Shown one piece after another: positions 1 through 11,559 of a stretch of 64,000 nucleotides of DNA. The DNA comes from Diabrotica undecimpunctata (lineage: Eukaryota > Arthropoda > Insecta > Coleoptera > Chrysomelidae): positions 83,585,063 through 83,649,062 of the forward strand of contig NC_092811.1 in NCBI RefSeq assembly GCF_040954645.1. The letters are read 5' to 3'. A program made the translations under genes and the position numbers. Every line of letters starts with the position of its first letter. Position 1 is the stretch's first letter. The notes below the pieces were generated by a model. That model ran no database searches, was not told where the DNA came from, and saw only the letters and a list, made by a program, of their open reading frames with translations.

Positions 1-4
1 ATAC

Positions 5-94
<90 letters not shown>
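1..94. repeat. (TA)n microsatellite
   Basis: Nearly uninterrupted TA dinucleotides with a few ATACAT interruptions, at the window's left edge. Confidence 0.97.
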
Positions 95-98
<4 letters not shown>

Positions 99-722
99 AT
101 TTGATTTGTTTTAAATGTTTTAATCGTTTAAAATTAACAGTTCTGTCGCAAATAAAAGGAGACATCAACGTTGACATCTTTTATGATTGAAAATCGTGTG
201 GTGTGGTTAAATATACAGTGCACTTAAAATAACAGCCCGATGGATAACTTCCTCTCTATTTCTCCACATGAACTTAAACAGAATCACATTACCTATCCAG
301 CTGGTAACAACCGACCTAATAATAACCCTACAAAAATAAACATGTAAACTCACACTACTTAAAGTAATGTTGAACGAAAACTATGTGAAAATGCAATGTC
401 TCTGAATAGAATCGGCCTCTTTTTAATATTATAATGTTATTTTCACTGACGGCCCTGAATAAAAGATGTGTAATAGATACGGAGGTGGTTATATAAGTTT
501 TAAGACAGATGAGTACAGTATGCGCAAAAACAAAGGGCACTAAAAACTAAACTTTTATTAAAGATAAATAAAAAATTATAGCAATAGCCTAAAAATAAGC
601 TGTTACGTTTAGGCTCTCGATTTCTTCTAAAAAATAACAACATTTTTCAGGGATTTCATTAATAGTTGCCGGTGGTTTTCCCGTAAAAACAGGTTGTTTT
701 AGCAATTGGTAGTACTATTATA
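95..722. other. Non-coding AT-rich stretch
   Basis: No convincing gene or named repeat seen. The region leads directly into the R1-like fragment that starts near 723. Confidence 0.5.
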
Positions 723-1559
723 ATGCCTACACATTATGCAAAATACCTAGGTATATACATCGACACAGGCATAAGGTTCACAAAACACCTGACAAATGTA
801 GTCCAGAAGGCGGAAGAAAGAACGGCAGCCCTACAAAGAATCATGCCGAATATAGGAGGCCCAAGCACCCAAAAACGAAGAATGTACCTGCAAGTGGTAC
901 AGTCGACTCTCCTATTGGAAACCCCCTTCTAGGCAGACGTACTAAATTACAAAAAGTACAGAGACATGATAACCAGAGCCCAGCGAAAGCCTCTATTAAA
1001 AGTTACAAGTGCGTACAGGACTACTTCAACGATGGCCCTACAGGTAATAGCGGGCACGCTCCCTATTCACCTCCTAGCTAAAGAACGGCAGACGCTCTAT
1101 AACTCTCGAAACGGCCACCTACCTCAGGTCAGAGCCGCCATTAGAGAACAATTACTAACAGAATGGCAAGCAGAATGGGAGGCACAGATAGACAAGGCAC
1201 AATGGACCAAAAAACGAATACCCAATGTGATAGAGTGGTACAAATGTAAGTTCAAACGAGTAAATTTTTATTTTATGCAGTTCCTGACCGGACATGGATC
1301 TTTCAGGTCTTACACGTATCGTATACGAAAAACCAGCGATGATAATTATGTCATATGTGATGCGGAGCATTGTATCTTTGGGTGCAAGGTGTTTGCGTCG
1401 GAACAACATATAGTGCAAACAAAGCTAGGAGAGATATCCTCTGACAACTTGATACGTGTCGCTATGGAAAGCAGAGAGAACTTTGAATTTCTTATAGACC
1501 AAGTAACAAAAAGTATGAAGAGAAAGTCCATGATAGAGAAAGAAACTGAGACAGGATGA
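723..1559 (+). pseudogene. R1-like reverse transcriptase C-terminal fragment, one in-frame stop
   Basis: One reading frame runs from KYLGIYIDTGIRFTKHL (typical after the RT catalytic core) to the zinc-knuckle-like end FLTGHGSFRSYTYRIRKT. It is broken by TAG at 930-932, where the usual R1-clade L-Y-G-A-P-I-W-A block is also garbled, so a small indel sits there. The frame resumes at once and stays open for about 200 codons. It ends in basic residues KSMKRKSMIEKE. The last cysteine/histidine motif is partly lost. A dead LINE fragment. Confidence 0.8.
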
Positions 1560-1624
1560 GAGTGATCTGAGGCAATCCACCTCCATTTAACTAGTTATCA
1601 TTGTATATTATGTATTAATATGTA

Positions 1625-1690
1625 GATATGTGTATTTATGTGTACGTAGGTGTGTATGTGTATGTACGTATGTATGTATGTGCATATGTG
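1625..1690. repeat. TGTA/TG-rich microsatellite
   Basis: Imperfect TGTG/TGTA/CGTA tetranucleotides within the 3' UTR of the R1-like fragment. Confidence 0.8.
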
Positions 1691-2199
1691 TGTAATACAC
1701 TTGTTTATTACATACATATGTATACTTACTTATCGTTACCTAGTATTACCCAATACCTAGTATTCTTATACCTTATTGTTACCTTGTATACCCATACATT
1801 CCATATACTCTCCCCCTGGTTTCTTACCGCTCTTAGGTAATACCATCGGCAAGGCTATGTCACTATTTTACATACATTTTTCTTCTGGTTCCTTACCGCT
1901 CCTAGCTAAGAACCAGCAATAAATCTTCATTATCAATTCAGGCAGCGCAAGGCATCTCTAAGTTTCGTTCGCTAACTGAACACGTACGGAGGTGTCTTGA
2001 CGAAGAATGGGTGGTTTTAGTTGGTAGGCAGGGCAACAGAAAGGCATCCGTTTGCAGGACCTCCTCTACACAGGGGGAAATGGGCTCAGATGTTTTTCTC
2101 TGCCCTGAATCCAACACACGCCGAGTAATGGTATGGTATTTTAGAACATTTCCACCCTCATCAAAAAAAAAAGGTTGTTTTAGCATACCTTATACGTAA

Positions 2200-3280
2200 A
2201 CATCAAAAGTTGCTAGTTCAGGTGGATGAGAAGGATAAGGAGATAAGATCTCAAAAAAATCATCATTAGAAGCAGTTCTAAGTATTCCCTCGTGGTGTAG
2301 AAGTACCCCATCCTATTAAAAACACTGGGTTTTAAATTGAATGTTTCTAGTGCGGCAGAATTGTCTGAAATAAATAAAAAAATGGCGAAAATTTGTTTTT
2401 TATATAAGGAAGATCTGTAGGGAGGTATATACGACATAAGTGCAGCGGCCGGCAACAGTGGATAAGATTAGCCCATAACATAGAAAGATGAAAGCAATTG
2501 GAATCTTAATGCTTCCATCTGAGATTGAAGCATTATACACAACTTTTAGTTGCAACTTAAAGGCATTAACATTTAAAAATTGCCCAAAATATATTTTATT
2601 GAAAAAAAAATGAACTAAAAAAATTCAAGATTCAGTATTTTATACCCCTCAAGATCATATTCTCAATTTTCGGCCTCTAGTCTTGCCCTCGAACTATAAA
2701 CTGTGCGTATTATTTTGGGATAATTAGAATTACCAACTAGGCTTGACGTGCTTTTTATTTTTTTTAACAGATGTTTTACAAATTCTTTCAGAAGTTTTAA
2801 AAAGTGATTGTTAGAATATGTGTGATCGTGTCTCCTCCCATATTATAGCCTAGAATTTAGCTGTAATATAGTGGTAACTAGTGGCTTGGTAGCCCTTTTA
2901 TATTAAGGTTTCATGAAGGCTGTCGATGGCAACAGAAAATATATTTTATGTCGTCTATCTGTTATCTGAGAAATAAAAAAATTGGTTAGATAAGCAATAA
3001 TAAATATAGACGTAAATTGAGAGTCTTCACTGAGAAGGAGAGGGAGAAGGGGTTTCCCCCAGAAAAGTTTTTAAAATAACGTTTTTGGAGCCAAAATTAT
3101 AACTTAACGCTTTCATACAAAAATGAAGCAAACTAAATATAATTTAAATATTTAAAAATTTTTTTAATGCTTTTTACAAAACCGTAATGCAAATTTAACA
3201 AGTTTAATTCCTTCTGGATAGGCCTTCGATTTGTGAAGCAAGATAAATTGTCTGTTCCTAAACACTATTATTTAAACAAC
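2200..3280. other. No gene seen; AT-rich
   Basis: No open frame with recognisable homology. Short stop-free stretches here have no family features. Confidence 0.5.
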
Positions 3281-3283
3281 AAT

Positions 3284-4230
3284 TTACGCGGATGAATTGT
3301 AAATTCTTGTAAAACTTTCTCTACAAACTCTTCTTTTTTTGGTAATATTTGTTTCCGATGAATGCTCATTCATCAATGCAAGTAGAACTAACCCATTAAG
3401 GCGATTTTCAACCATTTTACTCCGCAACCATGTTTTTATTCTTCGAATACTTCTGAACGACCTCTCAACTGTACACGTAGTGCAAGGCAATGTTACTACA
3501 ATTTCTAGCAATTTTTTTGTTAACGGATAAAAAGTAGTGGACGTTCGAAACAGTTCAAAAATTTCAAGGGTGTTGAAGTTGTCTAACTCATTATTAAAGC
3601 GTTTTTTATTTCAATGTTCTACACATACTTCTAGCTCTGCATTTATTCCATCTATTTCATGGTGGCTTAAGGATTATCTCAGTTCTAATTTAAGGCAATT
3701 TAAATCAAGACTTTTCTATTGTTTTGGTAATTTCTATTATTTTGCTCGCAAACTCGTTGAACTGAATGGCAACTGGTTTCGCTGTTAAAACAGCTTGCGC
3801 AGCCTTGCTAGCCTTATTATGGGTTTGATTTTTTGCATGATCTTTGGAACATGTGTGGACATCTTTTTATTTATTAAAGGCCCTTATCATAAATGACCCC
3901 AATGTCTCTTTGATTGTCCGTTTCAGTGGAGGAAAGACGACACAGAATTTACAAAAGACTCCTTTCAAGCGCTTTGAATATACTAGCTACGGACTATATA
4001 AGTCCAACCATTCATGGTTAAATCTTTTTTTTTTTTAATGTACAGCATCTCTCACAAAATCATAATCTGTAGACATCACCCAAATTTCTTTCAGCAAATT
4101 CATCTTTTCTTTAACTGACAGCGTAGATACACTTACCACGTATCTGCCAATATCATAAATGTGGTCATCAGTCTCTAAGGATGGTAACTCGGTATCTAAT
4201 ACTTCTTTGTCTTTCTTATTTCCCAAGGCC
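3284..4230 (-). pseudogene. Decayed hAT-type transposase (ZMYM1 / 52-kDa-repressor-like)
   Basis: On the minus strand the segment near 3350-3640 reads LEIVVTLPCTTCTVERSFRS then RRIKTWLRSKMVENRLNGL, the hAT C-terminal dimerisation domain. Just before it is RFNNELDNFNTLEIFELFRT, a linker usual in ZMYM1-like hAT proteins. Further upstream (4226-4035) is KEVLDTELPSLETDDHIYDI. Stops and frame changes separate these pieces, especially at 3640-4030. No terminal inverted repeats were identified. Inactive relic. Confidence 0.7.
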
Positions 4231-5979
4231 GGCCCTGTAGGAACATCTGAACTAGTTCATGGAAAATCCAGTTTGCTTATTTTATAATCGCATTCATCTC
4301 TGCAATTAGGCGCCGGAGAGCTTGGATTGTTTTTTCTTTTCTGGCCTTGCGAGCCTAAAAACATAGAAAAATGCTGGTACCCCAATATCTTCATGTTTTC
4401 TTACCTACTCCCCATTCTTTAGTTTAGGCAATTGTTCACAATGAAAAATTTAAAATAATAAGGAAGAAAATCGAAACGAAATTTTTATGATTGAATATAT
4501 GTGTGATAAGTATGGTATAGGTACCTACCAACATGAAAAAATTTCTGAGTTCTATTAAATTTAGGTTGGCATTTTTAAGAACAGTATCTGCATTTCTGGG
4601 TATGGGGGAGCAAAATATTAATTTTTTGCAGCCCAAAATATTATTTTTTTCCAAAACTTGTTCAAAAAACAAAAAATTAAAATATTTAATTTTGTTTTAA
4701 TTTTTGTGCATGACTTTTTTGTGACTCAAAATGGGTATAGACATTGCTTCAAGAAAATCAAGAAAATAGTTTTAAGGTCATGTCAAGAAAAAAATTTTCA
4801 TTTTGTTTAGTTTTTCTCAATAACCTATAAGTATTTTTCCACATGTATTGGACATTCGTTATCATTAGAGATCTAAAAATAAATTGACGCCATACAAAAT
4901 CCAATATGACGCTTATAGGAAATAAAAAACTTGATTATAGTTCCATCTAACCGAAACGTGGTAATAAAAAACTATCAAAAAAATATTAGTTTAAAAAGTT
5001 TCTTAAAAAAATATTTTCCTTTTAATTTTCTCGCAAACCAAATAATGTAAATTAATTCTGAGTACACTATCCATCAAATTTTCTAAAAATTCCCTATTTA
5101 ACCAAATTTCGAAATTTGTTTTTAGTCAAAACTTTTCAAAAGATAAAAGACGTCAGTGTTTTTTGCATGAACCAATGTGACTGCAATCCAAAAAATTATA
5201 GGCAAAGATTAAAAAAATATATATTAGAAAAAATAATATTTTTATACTTCAAAAAATGCCTATTAGCCTATTCGATTAAAAATTTAATTTTCTTCAAAAA
5301 ACCTTAATATAACAATATCAAAAACAAAACACACATCTTTGTTTATATTTAAGTGTCATACGAACATATTCAATAATAAAAATTCCTTTTAAAAATGATA
5401 GTCAAGACTAATCAATAGCATAACTAATCTAGTATCTAAATGTACTAGTTATAGCTTACCAAGTGGAAAAAATTTCCGAATATCCATCGTAAAACAAATA
5501 CACTAAAGACACACTCGTACAAATATCAAAATTCGGGGATCACTCTTGCAACTTATTACTTCTACATCTACTAAAGCTAAAGAATGACTGAAAAACTGAA
5601 ATGAATAATGAATCCTAGAGCAAAGCTTGTGCTCAAAGTTCAAAGAATCTAAAATTCGTTAAATTGCATATTTGGACTTATTAGTTGTTCTTGGAAATAC
5701 TTCCGGTTTGAGCTAAATGTATTTCCAGAACTCATAAGGCCATCAAAATATTTGGTTCTACGAATTCAGGGGAGGTTGCTGTTGCTTTCAGATTTAAAAA
5801 ATATTAGGTAAATAAAATAATAGCAGATTTCAATCAAAATCAATCAATTTCAATCAAAAATTTTCATTAAAGTTTTGTTAAGTTTATGTGGTTTTTTCGT
5901 CCCAGCTATAATGTAGAAACAGAGTGGTTGCATTCAAAATCAAGATTAAGTTACAACTTTGTATTTTTCTATATTGCTT
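4231..5979. other. AT-rich non-coding DNA
   Basis: Strongly A/T-rich with homopolymer runs and no recognisable coding or repeat family. It ends at the first copy of the 13-bp direct repeat flanking the MULE. Confidence 0.5.
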
Positions 5980-5992
5980 ATTCACCAATTTT

Positions 5993-6265
5993 GGTATACC
6001 GACAAAAGGACGCGGAAAAAAGGACGCATAAAAAAGGACGCGCGAAAAAAGGACGCGTGGAAAAAAGGACGCATGAAAAAAAGGACGCGTGGAAAAAAGG
6101 ACGCATATTATTAATAAAATACTATAAATAGTTTATTTTAATTGACAATAGCAATTACCCCCGTTTATCCCCTATATATAATTACAGAAAATGATTCTAC
6201 CTAACCTAAAATCGGTTACGGTAAAAGTAAAAAGTGAAAAATATTTATATGAAAAAAACTTGCCT
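5993..6265 (+). repeat. Left terminal inverted repeat of the MULE with tandem GGACGC units
   Basis: Seven or so units of an A-run followed by GGACGCG/GGACGCA at 6005-6105, then a unique part matching the right end in inverted orientation. Confidence 0.85.
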
Positions 6266-6415
6266 TCACACTTTATCCAGGCTTAGGACTGGCAGCAGAA
6301 GCTGGCGCGTTTACAAGTTTTTTTTTATTTTTTTTTAATTTTTTGCTTTTTTTGGAATTTTTTTGTCATTTTATTTTTTTTGTTTTATTTTTATATTAAT
6401 TTTTTTGTATTTTTT

Positions 6416-7824
6416 TTATGTTTGCAACTGAAAATTGTGAGCAATGCCTCTCAAATATTCTAAAGTTGGCCTGTCAGCATAATCGGCAACAATAGCCCTT
6501 ATCCTGTTTGCTGTATCTTGATATTTTCTTTTGCGTGGAGGTATATTGCCCGAAATGTACTGCTCTATTTTCAAAACATATAAATCATATTCTTTTTTTA
6601 GAGAATTAATAAATTTCCAAATATTCGGATGTGCACTATTGAGAAGAGAAGAAAGAAGCTGTTGTGCCATCCTTCGACAGCATTATTAGTTCGAGGTATA
6701 TCTTGGTCTGCCAAATCGTAACAATTCCATACATTTGCTGGAAAAAGGGGTTGTCTTCGATTTCCTCTTCTAGCTAATCTCCCTATCCAAGTGTCTTCAA
6801 AGTAATTAATCAGCGGCACTAGTAGTTCTTCATTTTGTGTATAAAAATCGCTATTGAGCAACTCCTCGTACACTCTGACTACATGGTTGTCTGGAACAAA
6901 CGCAAGAGCTGTCAATTGTCTTAGGTGAAGGACGAAGTCAGATTTCTCAATATATCTACGTTGCAATCCGGCACTTTGAATATGGCGCCACATACACTGC
7001 GAGAAATGAAAAAAACATCCGCGGATTCTCACATTTGGGAACTCAGTTTGTGCAGCATTCATTGCCGCTCTTTCAAAGTCCATCATTATTGTTAGAGGGC
7101 GCAAGGCCGGATTCAACACCTTTAGTTGCTGAAAAACACGTGTATAAGTCTCTTGTGTTTTGTTCGTTAGAAGTGAAAATACAGTCGGGATTACATTACT
7201 GTATCGCACTCCATGAATTGTGTATATTTGAGAAAACAATGGTGGTGCTGAGTTAAATGTTCCATCGGCATACCAATGATCGCATTGTTCCCTAAATCTT
7301 AAATTTCTTTGTGTTGAAAATAACAAAATACGTTCTTCTTCTGGCCCGCTATCAAATAATAGAAATAGCTCACCCCCTGTAGTTGTTTTATATTCTTCAG
7401 GAAGCACAAGTTCTTCTAAATTTCTCGGATTTGCGGGCGTACCTCCTAGCTCGTTCCGAACTCTTTGCACAGTTTTTTTTAACGAAGACACTGATGGAAG
7501 TTGTGCCGTAGCAGCTAAGGAAAGTCCTTGAGAAATTTCACTTACTACACCTTGGGTGGAGTGTTCCAGTTGTTGTGCAACTTCTTTCATCCGGTTACAA
7601 GCTTCTTTTGCTTCAATCTTTGCCGTGTCTGCAACGTGATTATGTTCTGTGGATTTTGTAATTTCATCCACAACGGTATGCACTCTTCCTGTACATTTGC
7701 ACTTATTATAAGTAGCACACTTCCAAATTGTCTTTTTACCAATCACTCGCTCTTTTTTATGGAGAAATCCATTATAAAGTAACAAGTTGTTGCCTTTTTG
7801 GCTTTTCACAAACGCTAACACCAT
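6416..7824 (-). pseudogene. FLYWCH-zinc-finger MULE transposase, one frameshift
   Basis: The N-terminus (KSQKGNNLLLYNGFLHKKER, then IWKCATYNKCKCTGRVH and STEHNH) is a FLYWCH-type C2H2 DNA-binding finger. The MULE catalytic core follows, with first Asp in YADGTF, second Asp in IMMDFERAA and an Asn-Asn-x-x-Glu-Gly-Trp-His block (NNAVEGWHN) supplying the Glu. An FFHFSQC stretch lies between. FLYWCH plus MULE is the Phantom arrangement known from animals and insect viruses. Near 6660 the frame slips by a net -1 nt; the C-terminal 84 codons continue in another frame to 6416. Otherwise the protein is uninterrupted, so the copy died recently. Confidence 0.85.
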
Positions 7825-8237
7825 CTTAACAGACTGATATCAATTTGTAAAATGTTTTCTTGTTAAGAACAGAATAAATTACCAACCGCGACAAGTTTCC
7901 CCTATATAAACAATTTGGTTAATGATGTTTTGTTATATCGGACCTTTTGTAATATTCATTTCTTAAAAACAATTATCAAACAATTAGAAAGTTTTATTTT
8001 CTTACTAATCGTTTCTATTTACATTCTTAACATTACCTGCGGAATTTACCAACCTTCCGGTTCGCGTTAAACCCTCATTAGACCCCTTCCTGGGCTGGTA
8101 CTTGGGTTTTTCTAATCCCATACATAATTCTGATAATATGGAATCTAACCTGTTTCAATACCAGAAATCTTGAATCAACATTATATTAGTATTTATTATT
8201 TTACTTAAGATATTTTAGTCCTAAGCCTCGATAAAAT

Positions 8238-8520
8238 GTGAAAAATAATTATATGAAAAGTTTTTTTCATATAATTATTTTTCACTTTTTACTCTTACTG
8301 TAACCGATTTTAGGTTAGGTAGAATCATTTTCTGTAATAACATATGGGGATAAAAAGGGGGTAATGGCTAATGTCAATTAAAATAAACTATTTATAGTAA
8401 TTCATTAATAATATGCGTCCTTTTTTTCACGCGTCCTTTTTTCGCGCGTTCTTTTTTTGGCGCGTCCTTTTTTCCGCGTTTTTGGTCTCGCGTCCTGTTT
8501 TCCGCGTCCTTTTGTCGTAG
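8238..8520 (-). repeat. Right terminal inverted repeat of the MULE
   Basis: Inverted copy of the left end. Its inner edge is itself a hairpin: GTGAAAAATAATTATATGAA at 8238 is mirrored by the sequence ending in TTTTTCAC at about 8285. Confidence 0.85.
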
Positions 8521-8589
8521 ATTCACCAATTTTACACTTGCCTCGTCCTCTCTAGGGAGACGCCTATGCATGTCATGTGAGACATAACC

Positions 8590-8960
8590 ATTATATTTGT
8601 AAAAGTGTGTATGTCGACCTTTGGGAAGTAGATAAATTATATAAACATTGACAAGTCTTCAATACATTACATTGGCAATTATATAAATTTATAATAACTG
8701 TTTGTAACGTTTTACGTCGTGCGTCGTCTTCCGTTCTTTCCATTCTCCCCTGCTTTCTGTTTTGGCATTTGTCCATATTTAACCTTCTTTCTTTCATTCC
8801 ATTGTCGCTACCCTCTCTCTAAATTATTCGTGGTTCACCTCTTCCACGTCTTCTTTGTAGTGTCCAGTCTAGTATCTGCTTTGGTAATCGATCTTCTCCC
8901 AGTTCCAGAACGTTAACATACCACTTCAGTTGTTTATATTATATGTGGTCAATGATTGTG
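8590..8960 (-). pseudogene. LINE reverse transcriptase C-terminal tail
   Basis: Minus-strand frames read TIIDHI.YKQLKWY, then EDRLPKQILDWTLQRRRGRG, then MKERRLNMDKCQNRKQGRM. This is the familiar basic tail of many insect LINE proteins (KQLKWYGHV, then Q-I-L-x-W, then R-R-R-G-R-x-R). Frame changes and an in-frame stop show decay. The same kind of tail occurs at 42037-42420. Confidence 0.7.
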
Positions 8961-9177
8961 TTTTCAACGTTCATAAATCTGCAGATAATTGGTAACTTTT
9001 TCTCAAAGTGATTTTCCAGGTGACCTCCTCTAGCAGGTTGAGCGCCGATGCATAAAAGCCAAAACTTCCCCGTGGACCAACACCGTTTTTTGTCATTTTC
9101 TTTTAGTTTTTTTGTATCTTATGACTTCCGCGCGAAACATTTTTTGTTTTTTTTTGTTAGTTTTTGAGAAAAATCGA

Positions 9178-9275
9178 GCAGACACCGGTGTCTGCTTCGG
9201 CCATACAGGTTGACACAGCAGACACAGGTGTCTGCTTTGGCCCTACAGGACGGCGAAGCAGGCACCGGTGTCTGC
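9178..9275. repeat. Three 18-bp palindromes at exact 40-bp spacing
   Basis: GCAGACACCGGTGTCTGC (9178-9195, perfect palindrome), GCAGACACAGGTGTCTGC (9218-9235) and GCAGGCACCGGTGTCTGC (9258-9275). Each is followed by TTYGGCC, and the linkers share a TACAGG core, so the array is a 40-bp tandem repeat built around a palindrome. It is GC-rich against an AT-rich background. No known family recognised. Confidence 0.9.
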
Positions 9276-9730
9276 TTTGGCCCAGCCGTTTGCACTTGTG
9301 TCGATCCAAAGTGTAGTCGAAATGTTCCGATTCGATATCCGATCTTGCAATTTTACCGCTCATACACATTGCCTCGACGTAAATTAGGTTAGTTTGTTAT
9401 TGCACGTGGTGATAAACAGGTGCATGTACTGTTCAAAATGACGAATCGTGGAAAAAGGATGGTTTAATTTTTACTGATCAAACTCGGGATCATATGTGAC
9501 AATACTTTGTATAATGGTCTGGCATATCTTTCTTTGATTTTCTCGGAAGATATTTTTGTCCAATAGAACCGTGTTCATCATTTTTATAACTTTTCTTGCT
9601 TACATATTTCCTTCTTTTGTCTGTCTATTTCATGACTAAATATTTGTAAAATCAAAAGATGGAAAAGGAAAGTATTTTTGAAGAGTGTGAACAATTTTTT
9701 TTTTTATTTTTTTTTGGTATATATCATAAG

Positions 9731-9935
9731 AGAGAAAATTTTGCCGGAAATATTCTCGACTGGTATGAAAGTTGTGCCTGGCAATTTTCATCAGAATTAA
9801 ATTTTGACAGTTAAATCACGAGACGTCAGTCGAGTGATTTTGTTGAAATTTCATAAGCGAAAATTGCCGAAAGGTAACAAACTTAAATAAAACCAGAAGA
9901 AAATTTTGCCGGTAAATAATTTTCTCTCGAATGAT
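9731..9935. repeat. Possible MITE or hairpin repeat
   Basis: GGCAATTTTC (9780-9789) is mirrored by GAAAATTGCC (9861-9870), and AAATCAC by GTGATTT nearer the centre, around GAGACGTCAGTCGAG. Outside these, GAAAATTTTGCCGG occurs twice in direct orientation (about 9735 and 9900). This looks like a small foldback element. Its ends are uncertain. Confidence 0.5.
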
Positions 9936-9994
9936 ATTACAAGACTATTTCACAAAACAATGAATGCACCATATCAACGAAACACAATCTTAAT

Positions 9995-11070
9995 TTATTT
10001 GTTAACAATATTGAACGTACAATTATTATAAGCTATAGTAATTTGCCCATTCTTTTCTACCAAAACATGATTTTGTGTATTATTGAACGGTAGCATTTGG
10101 GAATTCGAAGGTCCAGCTTTATTTGTTGTTCTGAGATTTTCTACCAACTTCTGGAGGTGACTTGAATCCAGCTGCAGATACGGTTTTAGAGAGCTTGCAT
10201 TTGAGTGACCCGTTAATTTAATTAACTCCTGTTCAGAAACACCTTGCTTAAACAAGGCTGACACAGCTAAAGATCGATGAGAATGGTTTGTTATTTTATG
10301 TTTATTTGTGTCTATTCCAATTTTTTCAGCAGACATTTTTGTCCACTTGGATACGGTGTTGATTCCAAGTGGACAGCTTTTGAACTAAGATCCCTCCTTT
10401 CAGTTAGGGTGAACGGTAAGAAAGAGTCTGTCGGATAAAATCTTTGGTCCCCTTTTTTTCATTAATTTCGAAAATAATCTAACTGTGCATAAATTTTCGT
10501 TTGATGAATTTCTTACCAGCCATTTGCTGCTAGCCAAACTTTTCCAATCGCCTTGATTTGTTTTGGAAAAAATGCTGTTGTATTCAATTCGGCCCGTTAA
10601 TTCTCCCATGACACGAAATTAATTCTGGAATAAGTGAATCTTGCAGTTTCCGGCCTCATTGCCTCTCCAAGCAAGTTCGAATGAGCAAAGGTGAAAAAAC
10701 TTTTTTTCTGCTCCATCGGGGGCTTCCTCCGTTGTAGCTTTGAATGATTTTTAATAGTTCTTCGGTGGATAATGCTTTTGAACTGAGTTTTATTTTTTCT
10801 TGAACAATTTGAAGCTGCCTCCGCTTGGTATCTCTGGTCAATCTTGAACATTTGAAAGATATATCTGTGAAAGGGTCGATTTTTATGCCGTACCTTGTAA
10901 AATATTTTTCTTGTCCCATTTTTGTCGTAGTATTCCACATTGACTTTACAGACGACTCTTTATAGTCTTCGCCATTGCCTTTTTCTTGTTAAAGGCATAA
11001 TGCTCGAGAATTTTTGCTAGTTCCGTTATGGTAGTACATCTTTCAAGCGTAAAATTTCCAAATATAGCTT
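9995..11070 (-). pseudogene. Crypton-type tyrosine recombinase, frameshifted
   Basis: The C-terminal piece (10336-9995) has the tyrosine-recombinase block: NHSHRSLAVSALFKQGVSEQ (H-x-x-R), ELIKLTGHSNASS (second His) and SLKPYLQLD, where Y is the likely nucleophile. Upstream the pieces SSKWLVRNSSNENLCTVRLF and KILSDRLFLTVHPN (10609-10400), the conserved N-terminal core around 10940-10660 (KIDPFTDISFKC) and ELAKILEHYAF near 11010 continue the same protein. They are separated by stops and at least two frame changes. The family matches Crypton transposons and the domesticated KIAA1958/ZMYM-type domain. No terminal repeats are expected for Cryptons and none were found. Confidence 0.75.
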
Positions 11071-11559
11071 CTGCACTTCTGCGTGTTCAATCACGCAACG
11101 AAACCAATTTTTTAATTTGTTCACCTTACTGGCATCTTGATTTTTCGACTGGATTCATTATATCTGTCCAAAATTTATTACGCCTCAATTATGTTTGTCA
11201 AACTGACAACAATAGAATTACCAGATACCTTCGTGTCGGGTCTGTCATAATTTTGGAGTCGGAGTTTTGTCAGTAGGAAACGTAGCATTGCTATGACGTT
11301 TTATCAGTTAAAAATAGTATAGTGAAATAGTCAAGTCAAAAAAGCTCAGCAAGGAATAAAAATTGTTTACACACATCAAAAATACTTTGCTTTTTCCAAC
11401 TTTTCATTTGTCATAATTGTGTACAAAAACATATCAGTCTTTTCATTTGTTAAATATTTGTAGTTTTGGTTATATTATATTCATTCTTCATCATTAAGTA
11501 TCATATCTTATTTTCTTCCTCCTACACACATATATTTAGTTTTGTTTATATTTATCTAC

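Larger units (their letters stand above)
723..2176 (+). mobile_element. 5'-truncated R1-like LINE, 3' end
   Basis: Covers the C-terminal RT part (723-1559) plus a 3' UTR. The UTR section at about 2005-2176 (GGTGGTTTTAGTTGGTAGGC onward, ending in a run of A then GGTTG) recurs with changes at 59363-59545, downstream of a second copy of the same kind of element. That shared tail shows both belong to one family. A TGTA-rich microsatellite (1625-1690) lies inside the UTR. The 5' part, including endonuclease and most of the RT, is absent. Confidence 0.75.
5993..8520 (-). mobile_element. Phantom-like MULE with long inverted repeats and 13-bp flanking repeats
   Basis: About 2.53 kb with terminal inverted repeats of roughly 250 bp (about 5993-6265 and 8255-8520). 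The outer part of each repeat is a tandem array of an A-rich unit with the core AAAAAAGGACGCG. The inner part shares CCTAACCTAAAATCGGTTAC in inverted form. ATTCACCAATTTT occurs directly at 5980-5992 and 8521-8533, immediately outside the element, as expected for a target duplication. MULE duplications are usually 8-11 bp, so 13 bp is long. The single transposase gene is on the minus strand. Confidence 0.88.

Noticed and set aside
1155..1418. Minus-strand frame over the R1-like fragment
   Set aside because: Antisense shadow of the RT frame with no homology of its own.
2005..2186. Short gene on either strand at this position
   Set aside because: The sequence is a LINE 3' UTR repeated at 59363-59545 without conserved reading frame.
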